A DNA stretch of 64,000 bases, taken from the NCBI RefSeq assembly GCF_017833295.1, contig NZ_JAFIBW010000001.1, positions 3,809,501-3,873,500 on the forward strand. Reading direction: 5' to 3'. The stretch comes from Methylobacterium sp. PvR107. Its GTDB lineage: Bacteria; Pseudomonadota; Alphaproteobacteria; Rhizobiales; Beijerinckiaceae. Below are positions 53,943-64,000 of this stretch, piece by piece (the first letter of the stretch is position 1; every line of letters starts with the position of its first letter). The notes under the pieces were generated by a model. It made no database searches, was not told the DNA's origin, and worked only from the letters and a program-made list of their open reading frames with translations. A program made the position numbers and the translations under genes.

Positions 53943-54794
53943 TCAGCCGGTCGGGCTGGCGGCGGCCTCCGGCATCGGGAAGGTCGCGTAGGCGGGCCGC
54001 TCCAGCGTCGCCGGGCGGTCGCCGGCAAGCGGGGTCTCCCCGGCGGCGAGCGCGTCGACCAGCCGGTCGATCCGGACCAGGGCGAGGCCGTGCCCGCCGG
54101 CAGAACTGCCCGTGGTGCCCAGAACCTTGCCGCCGGCCGTGATCGCGGCGCCGGGCGCGGGCGCGCCATCCGGGTAGGCGGCCGTCAGGATGCGGGTCCG
54201 GGCGGTGCCCCGATGCTGCATCCGCGAGACCACCTCCTGGCCGACATAGCAGCCCTTCGTGAAGTCGATCCCGCCGAGCTGGTCCATCAGCGCCTCGTGC
54301 GGGAACGCGTCGCCGAACGCGTAGTCGCGCCCGCCCTCCGGGATGCCCAGCGCGATCCGGTGCGCGTGGTAGTCGGTCTCCGCGGCGTCGGCCGAGAAGG
54401 CGCCTTCGGCCGCGTAGAGCCGGGCCCCGAGATCGGCGTGGCGGGAATCGGCGACCGCCTCGGCGGCGGCCGGTGCGGGCCCGTCCCAGGCGGCCGCGAC
54501 AGCCACGGTCGGGTCGGCGGCGATCGCGACCTGGGCGCGCAGCCGGTAGAGCGACAGCCGCTTGGCGAGATCGGCCGCCCGGTCCGCCTGCACGTCGAAC
54601 CGGAACCCGTCCGGCAGCCGCGACACGAGGAAGTCGAACAGGATCTTGCCCTGGGGCGTCAGCAGGGCGCCGAGGCGCGCCTCGCCGGCCTGCAGAGTCT
54701 CGACATTGCAGGTCAGCACGCCCTGAAGGAGCGCGGCGGCGTCCGGGCCGGTCACGGCGACGAGGGCGCGGTCCGGCAGCAGGGCGACGGGCAT
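53943..54794 (-). CDS. ygfZ: folate-binding protein YgfZ
   Basis: A 283-residue protein related to the T-protein of glycine cleavage. The family signature is FTKGCYVGQEVVSRMQHRG, whose cysteine is important for function. The N-terminal LVAVTGPDAAALLQGVLTCN also fits. YgfZ uses tetrahydrofolate to support assembly or repair of certain iron-sulfur enzymes. ATG 54794 is chosen, as the upstream 62-codon extension is Arg/Pro-rich. Confidence 0.92.
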   Translation of the reverse strand: MPVALLPDRALVAVTGPDAAALLQGVLTCNVETLQAGEARLGALLTPQGKILFDFLVSRLPDGFRFDVQADRAADLAKRLSLYRLRAQVAIAADPTVAVAAAWDGPAPAAAEAVADSRHADLGARLYAAEGAFSADAAETDYHAHRIALGIPEGGRDYAFGDAFPHEALMDQLGGIDFTKGCYVGQEVVSRMQHRGTARTRILTAAYPDGAPAPGAAITAGGKVLGTTGSSAGGHGLALVRIDRLVDALAAGETPLAGDRPATLERPAYATFPMPEAAASPTG

Positions 54795-54897
54795 GGCAGG
54801 CTGATCCTCACACGGCGGGGGCGGTCCGGCATGCCGGACCGCGGAAGCGGGAGGTAGGCGCTGCCCGCCGCGCCTCAACCGTCCGCGATGTCGGCCC

Positions 54898-55152
54898 TCA
54901 GTGCTGGAGGGTCGTGGTGAAGGCGCCGCCGCGGATGCGCTCCGGGAATCCTTCCGCGTAACGCGCCGTGGCTTCCTCACCGTAGGTCATGACCAGTTCC
55001 TGGAAGGCGGCGAACAGGGCGGCCTGGGCCATGCAATCACCGTCGAGCCCGTCGAGGCAGCCTTCCGCGAACGCTTCCGAGACGTAACTCAGCGCGACAC
55101 GTTTCTCCTCGACATCGACCTCGAGAGGAGCGGTGTGAGCGATATGCTGCAT
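54898..55152 (-). CDS. hypothetical protein, 84 aa
   Basis: A small acidic protein: MQHIAHTAPLEVDVEEKRVA, LSYVSEAFAEGCLDGLDGDC, then MAQAALFAAFQELVMTYGEE and ARYAEGFPERIRGGAF. The pattern is helical and well balanced, so it looks genuine. No family is recognised. ATG 55152 is preferred because the longer frame upstream is Arg-rich. It lies 103 bp upstream of ygfZ on the same strand. Confidence 0.6.
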   Translation of the reverse strand: MQHIAHTAPLEVDVEEKRVALSYVSEAFAEGCLDGLDGDCMAQAALFAAFQELVMTYGEEATARYAEGFPERIRGGAFTTTLQH

Positions 55153-55311
55153 GGCCCGATACTTCCATTGCGCCGGGCACAAGACCCGGCGGACACAATG
55201 GATGATAAGCAGGTCCCTGCGGCTCGGCCAGCCGGGAATTTCGAATCGGTTAACGCGAGGGCTCAAATCCGACGCTTCGCCGGCATCCCCGAGCAGTGTG
55301 TTGCGCCTGCA

Positions 55312-55767
55312 TCACCCCCCGAAACGGCCCGCCAATGCATGCGACAGCCGGTCGCCCTCGGCGACGTAGCGGGCGGCCGCCTCGTGGGCGGCCGGCGTGC
55401 AGACCCGGTAGGTCAGCGCGTAGCCGCGGTAGCCGCGGTTGTAGGCGCCGGCCAGACGGTCGCGGCGGGCGGGGGTCACGCCCTCGGATTCGATCAGCGC
55501 CTTCATGCGGGCCGGCCAATCCGCGGCATCCGGAGCGCTGCAGAGGCCACGCAGGAAGGCCAGCGCCCCGATGATCTCGGACAGGCGCATCAGGTCGCGG
55601 TCGTAGGGGGCCGGCGTATCGGCGGGGGCGTTCGCCTCCTTGGGCGCATCCTTGGCGTCCTTGGTGGCGGACGCCGCCGGGCGGCCGGAGCGCTGCTGCG
55701 CCAGCGCCGGCGCGGCATCGGCGGCGAGCGCCGCCAGCAGGCACAGGATCGTGGCGGCGCGCCTCAC
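55312..55767 (-). CDS. TIGR02301-type exported hypothetical protein
   Basis: A 151-residue protein with a signal peptide ([20 protein letters not shown]) and a conserved core: [40 protein letters not shown] and [20 protein letters not shown]. These match the TIGR02301 group of alphaproteobacterial exported proteins of unknown function. GTG 55767 overlaps the nudix stop by 4 bp (GTGA), which fixes the start. Confidence 0.75.
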   Translation of the reverse strand: MRRAATILCLLAALAADAAPALAQQRSGRPAASATKDAKDAPKEANAPADTPAPYDRDLMRLSEIIGALAFLRGLCSAPDAADWPARMKALIESEGVTPARRDRLAGAYNRGYRGYALTYRVCTPAAHEAAARYVAEGDRLSHALAGRFGG

Positions 55768-56249
55768 GCCGTCACCGTTCCGTCGCGGGCCGGATCGCGG
55801 TCCCGGACCCGCGCGAACGCCTCCTGCAGGGTCTCGACCAGGCCCGGCGTCGTCGGCAGGGTGGCGACCTCGGCGAGCGTCGCCCACCGGGTGCCGAGGG
55901 CTTCGGGTCCGGCCACCGGCTCGCCGCCGCGCCACACGGCGGCGTGCGGGTGCACGACGTAGTGGTGCCGGGCGCGGCCGGCCTCGTCCCGGATGATGAT
56001 CTCGGTGGGCGAGAGCACGCCGACCACCTCGGCGGTCAGGCCGACTTCCTCGGACAATTCACGCAGCGCCGCCTCGGCCAGCGCCTCGCCCGCCTCCACG
56101 AGGCCGCCCGGCAGCGTCCAGACGCCGCGCATCGGCTCGTTGGCGCGGGCCGCCAGCAGGACGCGCGCGTCGCGGATCACCGCGATCGAGGCGCCCACGA
56201 AGGGACGCGCCGGGAACAGGCGGCTGTCGGCCTGGACGTCCGCCGTCAT
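55764..56249 (-). CDS. Nudix hydrolase
   Basis: A 161-residue Nudix protein. The box [20 protein letters not shown] continues EEVGL, matching G-x5-E-x7-R-E-U-x-E-E-x-G-U. The fold begins at [20 protein letters not shown]. Members hydrolyse nucleoside diphosphates linked to another moiety. This one resembles MutT/ADP-ribose type. It overlaps the next genes by 4 bp on both sides (ATGA with 56246, GTGA with 55767), so it forms part of a tight operon. Confidence 0.9.
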   Translation of the reverse strand: MTADVQADSRLFPARPFVGASIAVIRDARVLLAARANEPMRGVWTLPGGLVEAGEALAEAALRELSEEVGLTAEVVGVLSPTEIIIRDEAGRARHHYVVHPHAAVWRGGEPVAGPEALGTRWATLAEVATLPTTPGLVETLQEAFARVRDRDPARDGTVTA

Positions 56250-57349
56250 GGTTTTCCCCCATCGGGCGCGACGACCGCCACCCGGCCGTCGGCGAGGCCG
56301 ACCAGCAGCCGCGCCGCCGCGCCCTCGCCCAGGACCACGATACCGGTCTCGGCGGGGGCCGGGAGCGGCACGCGCAGGCGCTCGTGCAGGGACCCCTTCG
56401 CCGAGACCAGGGCGATCTCGGCGCGGCCCGCCACGGGCAGGACCAGCTCGGGCGCGCCGCCGGCCGGTGCTGTCAGGCCGAGATCGGAATCGCCGTCCCC
56501 GGCCGCGTAGCCCTCGGCCGCGCCGGAGGCCTCGATCCGGTCGGGCAGCAGCGTCCAGAGCTGGAGCCGGCCGCGGGCGTTGACCGTCGCGGCCTGGAGG
56601 GCGCCCGAACCGGAGAAGTCGGCGATGCCGGCGATCTTCAGGGGCGGTCCGGGTTGCGGCGGCGTGCGTGCCGCGACCGCCCAGGCCACGCCCGCCTCAC
56701 CGGCCGGGCGCTCGATCAGCGCGAGCCCGCCGGTCTCCGCGCCCGAGCGGGTGGAGGCCAGCAGCGCCGGACGATCCGCGAGGCGGAGCAGGCGCGGCCG
56801 CAGCGGCGCGAACACCGCGTCGCCCCCCGCCGGAACCGTCGCGGTGGTCACCGGGACGGGCTTCGGATCGGTGCTGACCGCCATCGGCTGGCGCTCGCGG
56901 ATGGTCAGGACGGCCGCCGCCTCGCCGCCGTCCGGCCCGCGGGTGCGCCCGGTGAGATAGGCGCTCAAGGGGCCGGACAGCGCCCGGCGCGAGCCCGGCA
57001 GGGCGCCGCGCGGCGTCTCGGCGGCGGTCAGCCCCTCGACCGCGTCGCGGCCGATCGGGCGGACGCTCACGGTTCCCTCGGAAAGGGACAGCACGGCACC
57101 GCCGTCCTCGCCCCAGACCACGGCGATCGGCGCGCTCTCCTCGTCGCCGGCCTGCTGGCTCACCTTCGCGCCGGCGATCGGCAGCAGCCCGGAGGTCGCC
57201 ACCGAGACGGCGGCCTCGCTGCGCGGGCCGCGCAGGGCGCGCACCTTGAACGGCAGGTCGAGGATCCGGATCCCGGGCTCCGCCCGCGCGGCGGCCACCG
57301 GCGCCCCGCAGAGCAGCAGGCCGAGAACGAGCGCCCGGCGCAGGCCCAT
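56246..57349 (-). CDS. exported beta-propeller-like hypothetical protein
   Basis: A 367-residue protein with a signal peptide ([20 protein letters not shown]). The mature part is rich in short beta motifs such as [20 protein letters not shown], resembling FG-GAP/VCBS blades. No catalytic motif is visible. The start at 57349 is at the signal peptide. It is co-transcribed with the Nudix and TIGR02301 genes through a 4-bp overlap. Confidence 0.6.
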   Translation of the reverse strand: MGLRRALVLGLLLCGAPVAAARAEPGIRILDLPFKVRALRGPRSEAAVSVATSGLLPIAGAKVSQQAGDEESAPIAVVWGEDGGAVLSLSEGTVSVRPIGRDAVEGLTAAETPRGALPGSRRALSGPLSAYLTGRTRGPDGGEAAAVLTIRERQPMAVSTDPKPVPVTTATVPAGGDAVFAPLRPRLLRLADRPALLASTRSGAETGGLALIERPAGEAGVAWAVAARTPPQPGPPLKIAGIADFSGSGALQAATVNARGRLQLWTLLPDRIEASGAAEGYAAGDGDSDLGLTAPAGGAPELVLPVAGRAEIALVSAKGSLHERLRVPLPAPAETGIVVLGEGAAARLLVGLADGRVAVVAPDGGKP

Positions 57350-57390
57350 CGGGGCCGGACCGCGCCCCGCTTCGGCGATGCGCGCCCTGG

Positions 57391-58146
57391 TCAAACGTGC
57401 TGGCCGCCGTTGATGTGGAGCTCGGCGCCGTTCACGTAGGACGAGGCCTCGGTGCACAGGAAGTAGATCGCCTTGGCGACCTCGTCCGGCGTGCCGAGCC
57501 GGCGCTGCGGGATCTGCTCGACGAGCTTCTCGGTGCCGGGCGACAGGATCGACGTATCGATCTCGCCCGGCGAGATCGCGTTCACCCGCACGCCCAGCGG
57601 CCCGAAATCGGCGGCCATCTCGCGGGTCAGGCCGGCCAGCGCCGCCTTGGACGTGCCGTAGGCGGCGCCCGCGAAGGGGTGGACGCGCGAGCCCGCGATC
57701 GAGGTCACGTTGACGATCGAGCCCCTGGCCCGGGCGAGCTCGTCGCGCAGGCCGCGGGCCAGCAGGATCGTGGCGAAGAGGTTGACCTGGAACACCCGCT
57801 GCCACGCGTCGAACTCGGTCGCCAGGGCGCCGAGGCGCTCGCCATCCGGTCCCTTGGGCGAGATGCCGGCATTGTTGACCAGCGCGTGCAGCACGCCGCC
57901 CTCGCTGGCGAGCCGGCCCCGGACCTCCTCGACGGCGCGGATCGTGTCCTGCGCGTCCGAGAGATCGACCTGGAGATGGTCCTCCGGACCCATCTCCCAG
58001 GGGCAGTTCTCCGGGAAGGCATGGCGCGAGCAGGTGATCACGCGCCAGCCCGCGGCCGAGAACCGCTTGACGGTGGCGTGGCCGATGCCCCGGCTCGCTC
58101 CCGTGAGCAGCATGATGCGCCGGCGTTCGTTGACGGGGAGGGCCAA
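57391..58146 (-). CDS. SDR-family oxidoreductase
   Basis: A classical short-chain dehydrogenase. The cofactor loop is [24 protein letters not shown] follows, and catalytic residues are Ser in VTSIAGSRV and Y-x3-K in [12 protein letters not shown]. The C-terminus [13 protein letters not shown] is typical. Positive charge after strand 2 (TCSRHAF) favours NADP(H). TTG 58146 is preferred because it gives an N-terminus [15 protein letters not shown] as expected. ATG 58113 would leave too little before the Rossmann motif. The substrate is unknown. Confidence 0.8.
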   Translation of the reverse strand: MALPVNERRRIMLLTGASRGIGHATVKRFSAAGWRVITCSRHAFPENCPWEMGPEDHLQVDLSDAQDTIRAVEEVRGRLASEGGVLHALVNNAGISPKGPDGERLGALATEFDAWQRVFQVNLFATILLARGLRDELARARGSIVNVTSIAGSRVHPFAGAAYGTSKAALAGLTREMAADFGPLGVRVNAISPGEIDTSILSPGTEKLVEQIPQRRLGTPDEVAKAIYFLCTEASSYVNGAELHINGGQHV

Positions 58147-58294
58147 AGCCGTAAGCCTCGCTGGCGTTCTATAGGATCGCAGCCCGCTTCCGGGCGCGCG
58201 GGTCGTGCCGCTGAGCCTCAACGGTCTAGGCGCACGGGGACCGGAAATCCAGAGCACGCCGCGTACCGCGGACGCGGCAGGGGAGTGGAAACGC

Positions 58295-58876
58295 ATGGCC
58301 AGCGACCAGACCAGCACGGAGCGCATGCCGGCGATCCCGGTGGACAGCCTCACGGAGGCGCAGGCCGCGGCCGCGGCAGCGTTCGAGGCCGAGCGCGGCG
58401 TTCCGGTCTTCGGGCCGTTCGTGCCGCTGCTGCGCAGCCCCGAGCTGATGCTCTGCGCGAGCCGGATGGGGCTCTACCTGCGCTACGGCAGTGCCTTGCC
58501 GCTGCGCATCAGCGAGTTCGCGATCCTGATCGTGGCCCGGGAGTGGAGCCAGCCGGTGGAATGGGCGATCCACCATCCGATCGCCGTGACGGCCGGCGTC
58601 GCGCCCGAGACCGCGCAGGCCCTGGCCGAAGGGCGCCGCCCCGACACGATGAGCACCGACGAGGCCCTGGCCTACGCGTTCTCGACCGAGCTGATGCGCA
58701 ACCGCGCGGTCAGCGATCCGACCTACGCGGCCGTGGTGGCGCGCTTCGGCGAGCAGGGGGCGATCGATCTCACCGGCATCAACGGCTATTATGCCCTTCT
58801 CGCCATGTCCATGAACGTCGCCCGCACGGCCTTGCCCGACGGGGCATCCGCGCCGCTGCCGCCGCTGGTGGGGTAG
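58295..58876 (+). CDS. carboxymuconolactone decarboxylase-family protein
   Basis: A 193-residue protein of the CMD/AhpD superfamily. The conserved helix is [20 protein letters not shown], followed by [20 protein letters not shown]. No C-x2-C thiol pair is present, so it is not an AhpD-type peroxidase. Similar proteins have decarboxylase or unknown activities. ATG 58295 has GGGGAGTGG upstream. It is divergent from the SDR gene at 57391. Confidence 0.85.
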   Translation: MASDQTSTERMPAIPVDSLTEAQAAAAAAFEAERGVPVFGPFVPLLRSPELMLCASRMGLYLRYGSALPLRISEFAILIVAREWSQPVEWAIHHPIAVTAGVAPETAQALAEGRRPDTMSTDEALAYAFSTELMRNRAVSDPTYAAVVARFGEQGAIDLTGINGYYALLAMSMNVARTALPDGASAPLPPLVG

Positions 58877-58883
58877 TGCCGGG

Positions 58884-58948
58884 AGGCGCCACAAGCGGCG
58901 CTCCTGCGGGCCGCATTCCCCACCCGCACGCGCGCCGCTTGTGGCGCC
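58884..58948. repeat. perfect 17-bp inverted repeat with 31-bp spacer
   Basis: GGCGCCACAAGCGGCGC (58884-58900) is repeated in perfect inverse complement at 58932-58948, just after the CMD-family stop and 87 bp before ribH. There is no T-run. The size and spacing suit a mobile palindromic element or a stable RNA fold between two transcription units. Confidence 0.75.
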
Positions 58949-59034
58949 GGCCGCTTCAGTCTAACCGTCCTCCCCCCATGCGGGCGCCCGTCGTGCGATC
59001 CGCCAGCCTCCGAAAACCCGGCCGGACGAGAGCC

Positions 59035-59529
59035 ATGGTCGCCCATACCCGCGCCGATTCGGCGCCCAAGCTCACCGATCCGGCGCTGGCCGGCGCCCGG
59101 ATCCTCGTCGTCGAGGCGCGCTACTACGACGCGATCGCCGACGAGCTCCTGGCCGGCGCCCTGGCGGCGATCGAAGCGGCCGGCGCGCAGGCCACCGTGG
59201 TGACGGTGCCGGGCGCCCTTGAGATCCCCGCCACGGTGGCGATCCTGCTCGACACGGGATCCTACGATGCCGTGGTGGCGCTCGGCTGCGTGATCCGCGG
59301 CGAGACCGGCCATTACGACATCGTCGCCGGCGAGAGCGCCCGCGCGCTGATGGACCTGTCGGTCGACCGCCGCGTGCCGCTGGGCAACGGCATCCTCACC
59401 GTCGAGACCGAGGCGCAGGCGCTCGCCCGCGCCCGGGTCGCCGAGATGAACAAGGGCGGCGGCGCGGCCGAGGCGGCGCTCGGCGTGCTCGCCCTGAAGC
59501 GCGCGGCCGAGCCCGCCCGCCCGCGATGA
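59035..59529 (+). CDS. ribH: 6,7-dimethyl-8-ribityllumazine synthase
   Basis: A 164-residue lumazine synthase that condenses aminoribitylaminouracil with dihydroxybutanone phosphate, the penultimate step of riboflavin synthesis. Motifs are [58 protein letters not shown] and [20 protein letters not shown] 59035 is well placed, and the longer frame upstream includes part of the inverted repeat. It overlaps nusB by 4 bp, an arrangement common in alphaproteobacteria. Confidence 0.94.
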   Translation: MVAHTRADSAPKLTDPALAGARILVVEARYYDAIADELLAGALAAIEAAGAQATVVTVPGALEIPATVAILLDTGSYDAVVALGCVIRGETGHYDIVAGESARALMDLSVDRRVPLGNGILTVETEAQALARARVAEMNKGGGAAEAALGVLALKRAAEPARPR

Positions 59530-60125
59530 CGGATACGCCAATGACCGGGACACCCGAGAACACCGCCGGCACCGCCAAGATCAGCCTGCGCAGCGGCGCC
59601 CGCCTCGCCGTGGTGCAGGCGCTCTACGAGATGGACATCTCCGGCAAGGGAGTCCTCGACGCGCTCGCGGAGTTCGAGGCCTTCTGGATCGGCCAGGAGG
59701 TCGACGGGATCGCCCACCCGCAGGCCGAGATCGCCTTCTTCCGCGACCTCCTGCGCGGCACCGTCGACGAGCAGCGGGCGATCGACCCGAAGCTCGATCA
59801 GGCGCTCGCCCAGGGCTGGCCGCTGCGGCGCATCGAGATCGTGCTCCGCGCGATCCTGCGGGCCGGCGCCTACGAGCTGATGTTCCGCCCCGACGTGCCT
59901 GTCGGAGCGGCGATCTCGGCCTATGTCGACGTCGCCCACAGCTTCTACACGGCCGACGAGCCGGGCCTCGTGAACGCCGTGCTCGACCGGCTCGCCCGGG
60001 AAGTCCGGCCGGGCGAGGTCACAGCCGCCAAGGCGTCGGGCAAGCCGGGCTCCTCGAAGCCGCTGTCCGGTCAGTCCGTTCCCGCGAAGCCTTCCGCCAA
60101 TAATCCTTCCGCCAAGAAGGCCTGA
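59526..60125 (+). CDS. nusB: transcription antitermination factor NusB
   Basis: A 199-residue NusB. The helical core has [40 protein letters not shown] and [20 protein letters not shown], which form the RNA- and NusE-binding surface for rRNA antitermination. A Lys/Ser/Pro-rich tail of about 30 residues follows, longer than in many relatives. It overlaps ribH by 4 bp (ATGA) and is 3 bp before thiL. Confidence 0.93.
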   Translation: MTDTPMTGTPENTAGTAKISLRSGARLAVVQALYEMDISGKGVLDALAEFEAFWIGQEVDGIAHPQAEIAFFRDLLRGTVDEQRAIDPKLDQALAQGWPLRRIEIVLRAILRAGAYELMFRPDVPVGAAISAYVDVAHSFYTADEPGLVNAVLDRLAREVRPGEVTAAKASGKPGSSKPLSGQSVPAKPSANNPSAKKA

Positions 60126-60128
60126 ACC

Positions 60129-61124
60129 GTGGCCGGCCCGGCCCGAATCTCCGAGGACGGGCTGATCGCCCGCTACTTCGCGCCGCTGGCCGGGCCGGGC
60201 GCCGACGGGCTCCGGGACGACGCCGCCACCCTGACACCGGCCTCCGGCCACGACCTCGTCCTCACCGCCGACGCGGTGGTGGCGGGGATCCACTACTTCC
60301 CGGACGATCCGCCGGCCTCCATCGCCCATAAGGCGCTCGGCGTGAACCTGTCGGACATCGCCGCCAAGGGCGCGGTCCCGCGCGGCTTCCTGCTGACGCT
60401 GGCCCTGCCCGACGACTGGACGGAGGATTGGCTCGCCGGCTTCGCGGCCGGGCTCGGCACGGCGGCGGCGGAGGCCGGCTGCCCGCTCCTCGGCGGCGAC
60501 ACGGTGCGCTCGGGCGGGCCGGCGCTGATCAGCGTGACCCTGATCGGCGAGGTGCCGGCCGGCGGGATCGTCCGGCGCCATACGGCGCGGATCGGCGACC
60601 GGATCTGCGTCAGCGGCACGATCGGCGATTCGGCGCTCGGCCTGCGGCTGCGCCTGGAGCCGGAGGCGCCCTGGTCGGCGGGGCTCGATCCGGCGCTGCG
60701 GGCCCACTTGGCCGACCGCTACCTGCATCCACGGCCGCGCCTTGCGGCGGCATCGGCGATCCGCCGCCACGCCTCCGCGGCGATGGACGTTTCGGATGGG
60801 CTCGCGGGCGATCTCGCCAAGATGCTCGGAGCGGGCCGGAGCGCCCGGATCGACGGGTCCGCCGTGCCGCTCTCTGAACCGGCCCGGCGCGCGATCACGG
60901 CCGAGCCCGGTCTGATCGAGGCGGTCCTGACCGGCGGTGACGATTACGAGATCCTCTGCACGGTGGCGCCGGAACAGCTCGAGGCTTTTCAAGCCGAGAT
61001 GGCTGAGGCCGGCGTCCCGTTCACGGCCATCGGCAGCGTCGTGCCCGGCGACGGCCCGCCCCAATTCGCGATGGGCGCGGGCGCGGCGCGTGTGTTCGCC
61101 GCGGGATCCTTCAGCCACTTCTGA
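60129..61124 (+). CDS. thiL: thiamine-monophosphate kinase
   Basis: A 331-residue ATP-dependent kinase making thiamine diphosphate. Mg-ATP motifs are LRDDAATLTPASGHDLVLTA, GVNLSDIAAKGAVPRGFLL and GCPLLGGDTVRSGGPALISV. AMDVSDGLAGDLAKML and LTGGDDYEILCTVAPEQL follow. GTG 60129 is used because it lies 3 bp after the nusB stop and no closer ATG fits. It is the last gene of the ribH-nusB-thiL unit. The following 380 bp hold a short repeat but no gene. Confidence 0.94.
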   Translation: MAGPARISEDGLIARYFAPLAGPGADGLRDDAATLTPASGHDLVLTADAVVAGIHYFPDDPPASIAHKALGVNLSDIAAKGAVPRGFLLTLALPDDWTEDWLAGFAAGLGTAAAEAGCPLLGGDTVRSGGPALISVTLIGEVPAGGIVRRHTARIGDRICVSGTIGDSALGLRLRLEPEAPWSAGLDPALRAHLADRYLHPRPRLAAASAIRRHASAAMDVSDGLAGDLAKMLGAGRSARIDGSAVPLSEPARRAITAEPGLIEAVLTGGDDYEILCTVAPEQLEAFQAEMAEAGVPFTAIGSVVPGDGPPQFAMGAGAARVFAAGSFSHF

Positions 61125-61154
61125 GACGGTTTCCGGTCCGTCGCTTCGGCATCC

Positions 61155-61186
61155 CCGTCCTTGCTTCGCTGCGCTCGTGATGACGG
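61155..61186. repeat. short REP-like palindrome in the thiL-hppA gap
   Basis: CCGTCCTTGCTTCGCTGCGC, followed by TCGTGATGACGG, resembles the repeat at 45888-45914. It lies in the 379-bp gap between thiL and hppA, which otherwise holds no credible gene. Confidence 0.55.
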
Positions 61187-61503
61187 AGAGACGGCGTCAC
61201 CCGCCGACGGCCGAAAATTCCGGTCCCGCTTCAGTGCCCGTGATCGTCTCAGCGCGCGGCTGGCCGATCCGATGATGCACAATAATGCGCCGGCTCAGCG
61301 GTTTCGCGATGCAGCATTCGCGCGCTGCACTGCAAGCAACGCCAAACTCGGCGTTTGCGCTCTCCAGCGAAGTTTGGCAATCAAGGCATTGTTCTGGGAA
61401 GGAAAGCCCTGGATCCGAGCACCGCGTCCCATGGCCGTCCTCCGGCGGTCAAGCTCGACAAGCACAAGCCCACGCCAGGCACGATAATAACAAGGACGGT
61501 CGA

Positions 61504-63648
<2,145 letters not shown>

Positions 63649-63716
63649 GTGATAGCCGCCCCGAAGATCCGTTTTCGGACCTCAATGTTTCGCACTGCAG
63701 CAGCCTGAAGTAATGG

Positions 63717-63744
63717 GGCCGCCCAGTTAAATGGGCGGCCTTTT
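63717..63744 (+). terminator. Rho-independent terminator of hppA
   Basis: GGCCGCCCA (63717-63725) pairs perfectly with TGGGCGGCC (63732-63740) over 9 bp. The loop is GTTAAA and four T residues follow. It lies 68 bp after the hppA stop codon and reads in the same direction. Confidence 0.85.
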
Positions 63745-63941
63745 GTAATGGGATGATGGTTGGCTGGCCGCGAACAGTCGATGCCGACACCTTTGCTGAT
63801 CGTCGCCCTTATCAACTTCGACCACTTTGACGTGGTCAACGTCCTTGCGCCGTGGCCGCGCAGGAAGCCCCGCCCGGAGCCCATCGATAGCCACTCCCCG
63901 AGAATACGGACCCGTTTGCACGGTTCGGGACCCAAGTGGCG

Positions 63942-64000
63942 ATGACCGACCCGACCGATCCCTCCGTGCCCTACGCTCTCGTCGTCGATGACGACGGCTT
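63942..64000 (+). CDS. response regulator, N-terminal fragment
   Basis: Only the first 19 codons are present, reading MTDPTDPSVPYALVVDDDG. The hydrophobic strand followed by Asp-Asp-Asp is the Mg2+-binding start of a CheY-type receiver domain. Its output domain lies beyond the window. The gene begins about 200 bp after the hppA terminator, so it is a separate transcription unit. Confidence 0.6.
   Translation, partial: MTDPTDPSVPYALVVDDDG

Noticed and set aside
58950..59034. FMN riboswitch before ribH
   Set aside because: The conserved RFN core elements are not recognisable in the short leader.

Overview
The window looks like the chromosome of a GC-rich alphaproteobacterium, most likely Methylobacterium or a close Rhizobiales relative. 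This rests on base composition and protein character: an IalB-type exported protein, an HWE histidine kinase, RNase E with a large acidic insert in its S1 domain, a K+-independent H+-pyrophosphatase, and Bug/TctC binding proteins. It is inference, since no rRNA or other taxonomic marker is present. I found no tRNA, rRNA, CRISPR array, transposase or prophage gene. The window opens on the last codons of argH and closes inside a response-regulator gene.

Layout. 1-8 kb: mostly small or exported proteins (IalB family, HAD phosphatase, a short LOV photoreceptor, Mn catalase, MepA endopeptidase), with an A+T-rich island at about 960-1120 and a 20-bp palindrome between two divergent small genes. 8-16 kb: an exported amidohydrolase with an MFS transporter, L-serine dehydratase preceded by an unusual 14-bp tandem repeat, a secreted phospholipase A2-like protein and an HPP-CBS membrane protein. 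16-24 kb: an orphan intrinsic terminator that may end a small RNA, a translationally coupled KaiC-like ATPase and HWE kinase, and a cytochrome P460/alpha-beta hydrolase pair divergent from a CadC-type regulator.

23.7-32.8 kb: the largest catabolic block. It holds a tripartite tricarboxylate transporter (TctA, TctB and two TctC proteins), two SDR dehydrogenases, an acyl-CoA synthetase, a short citrate-synthase-fold protein and an IclR regulator with palindromes upstream. Together they suggest uptake, oxidation, CoA activation and C-C cleavage of a carboxylic acid whose identity the sequence does not give.

34-41 kb: a chemoreceptor, then a tetronate (threonate/erythronate-type) island of PdxA2-like dehydrogenase, DUF1537 kinase, GntR regulator and KdgT-like permease, with GntR-type sites in the divergent gap. 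41-46 kb: HxlR regulator, two VOC proteins, a DHFR-like reductase and a urate catabolism set (exported and cytosolic hydroxyisourate hydrolases, OHCU decarboxylase). 46-58 kb: a soluble chemoreceptor, rne with a long probable leader, glcF and glcE without adjacent glcD, ygfZ and a tightly packed Nudix operon. 58-64 kb: ribH-nusB-thiL, then hppA ending at a clear intrinsic terminator.

Several palindromic intergenic repeats of at least three types are scattered from about 33 kb onward. Starts were chosen from ribosome-binding sites, overlaps and family lengths. Promoter, operator and small-RNA calls come from reading by eye and are tentative.
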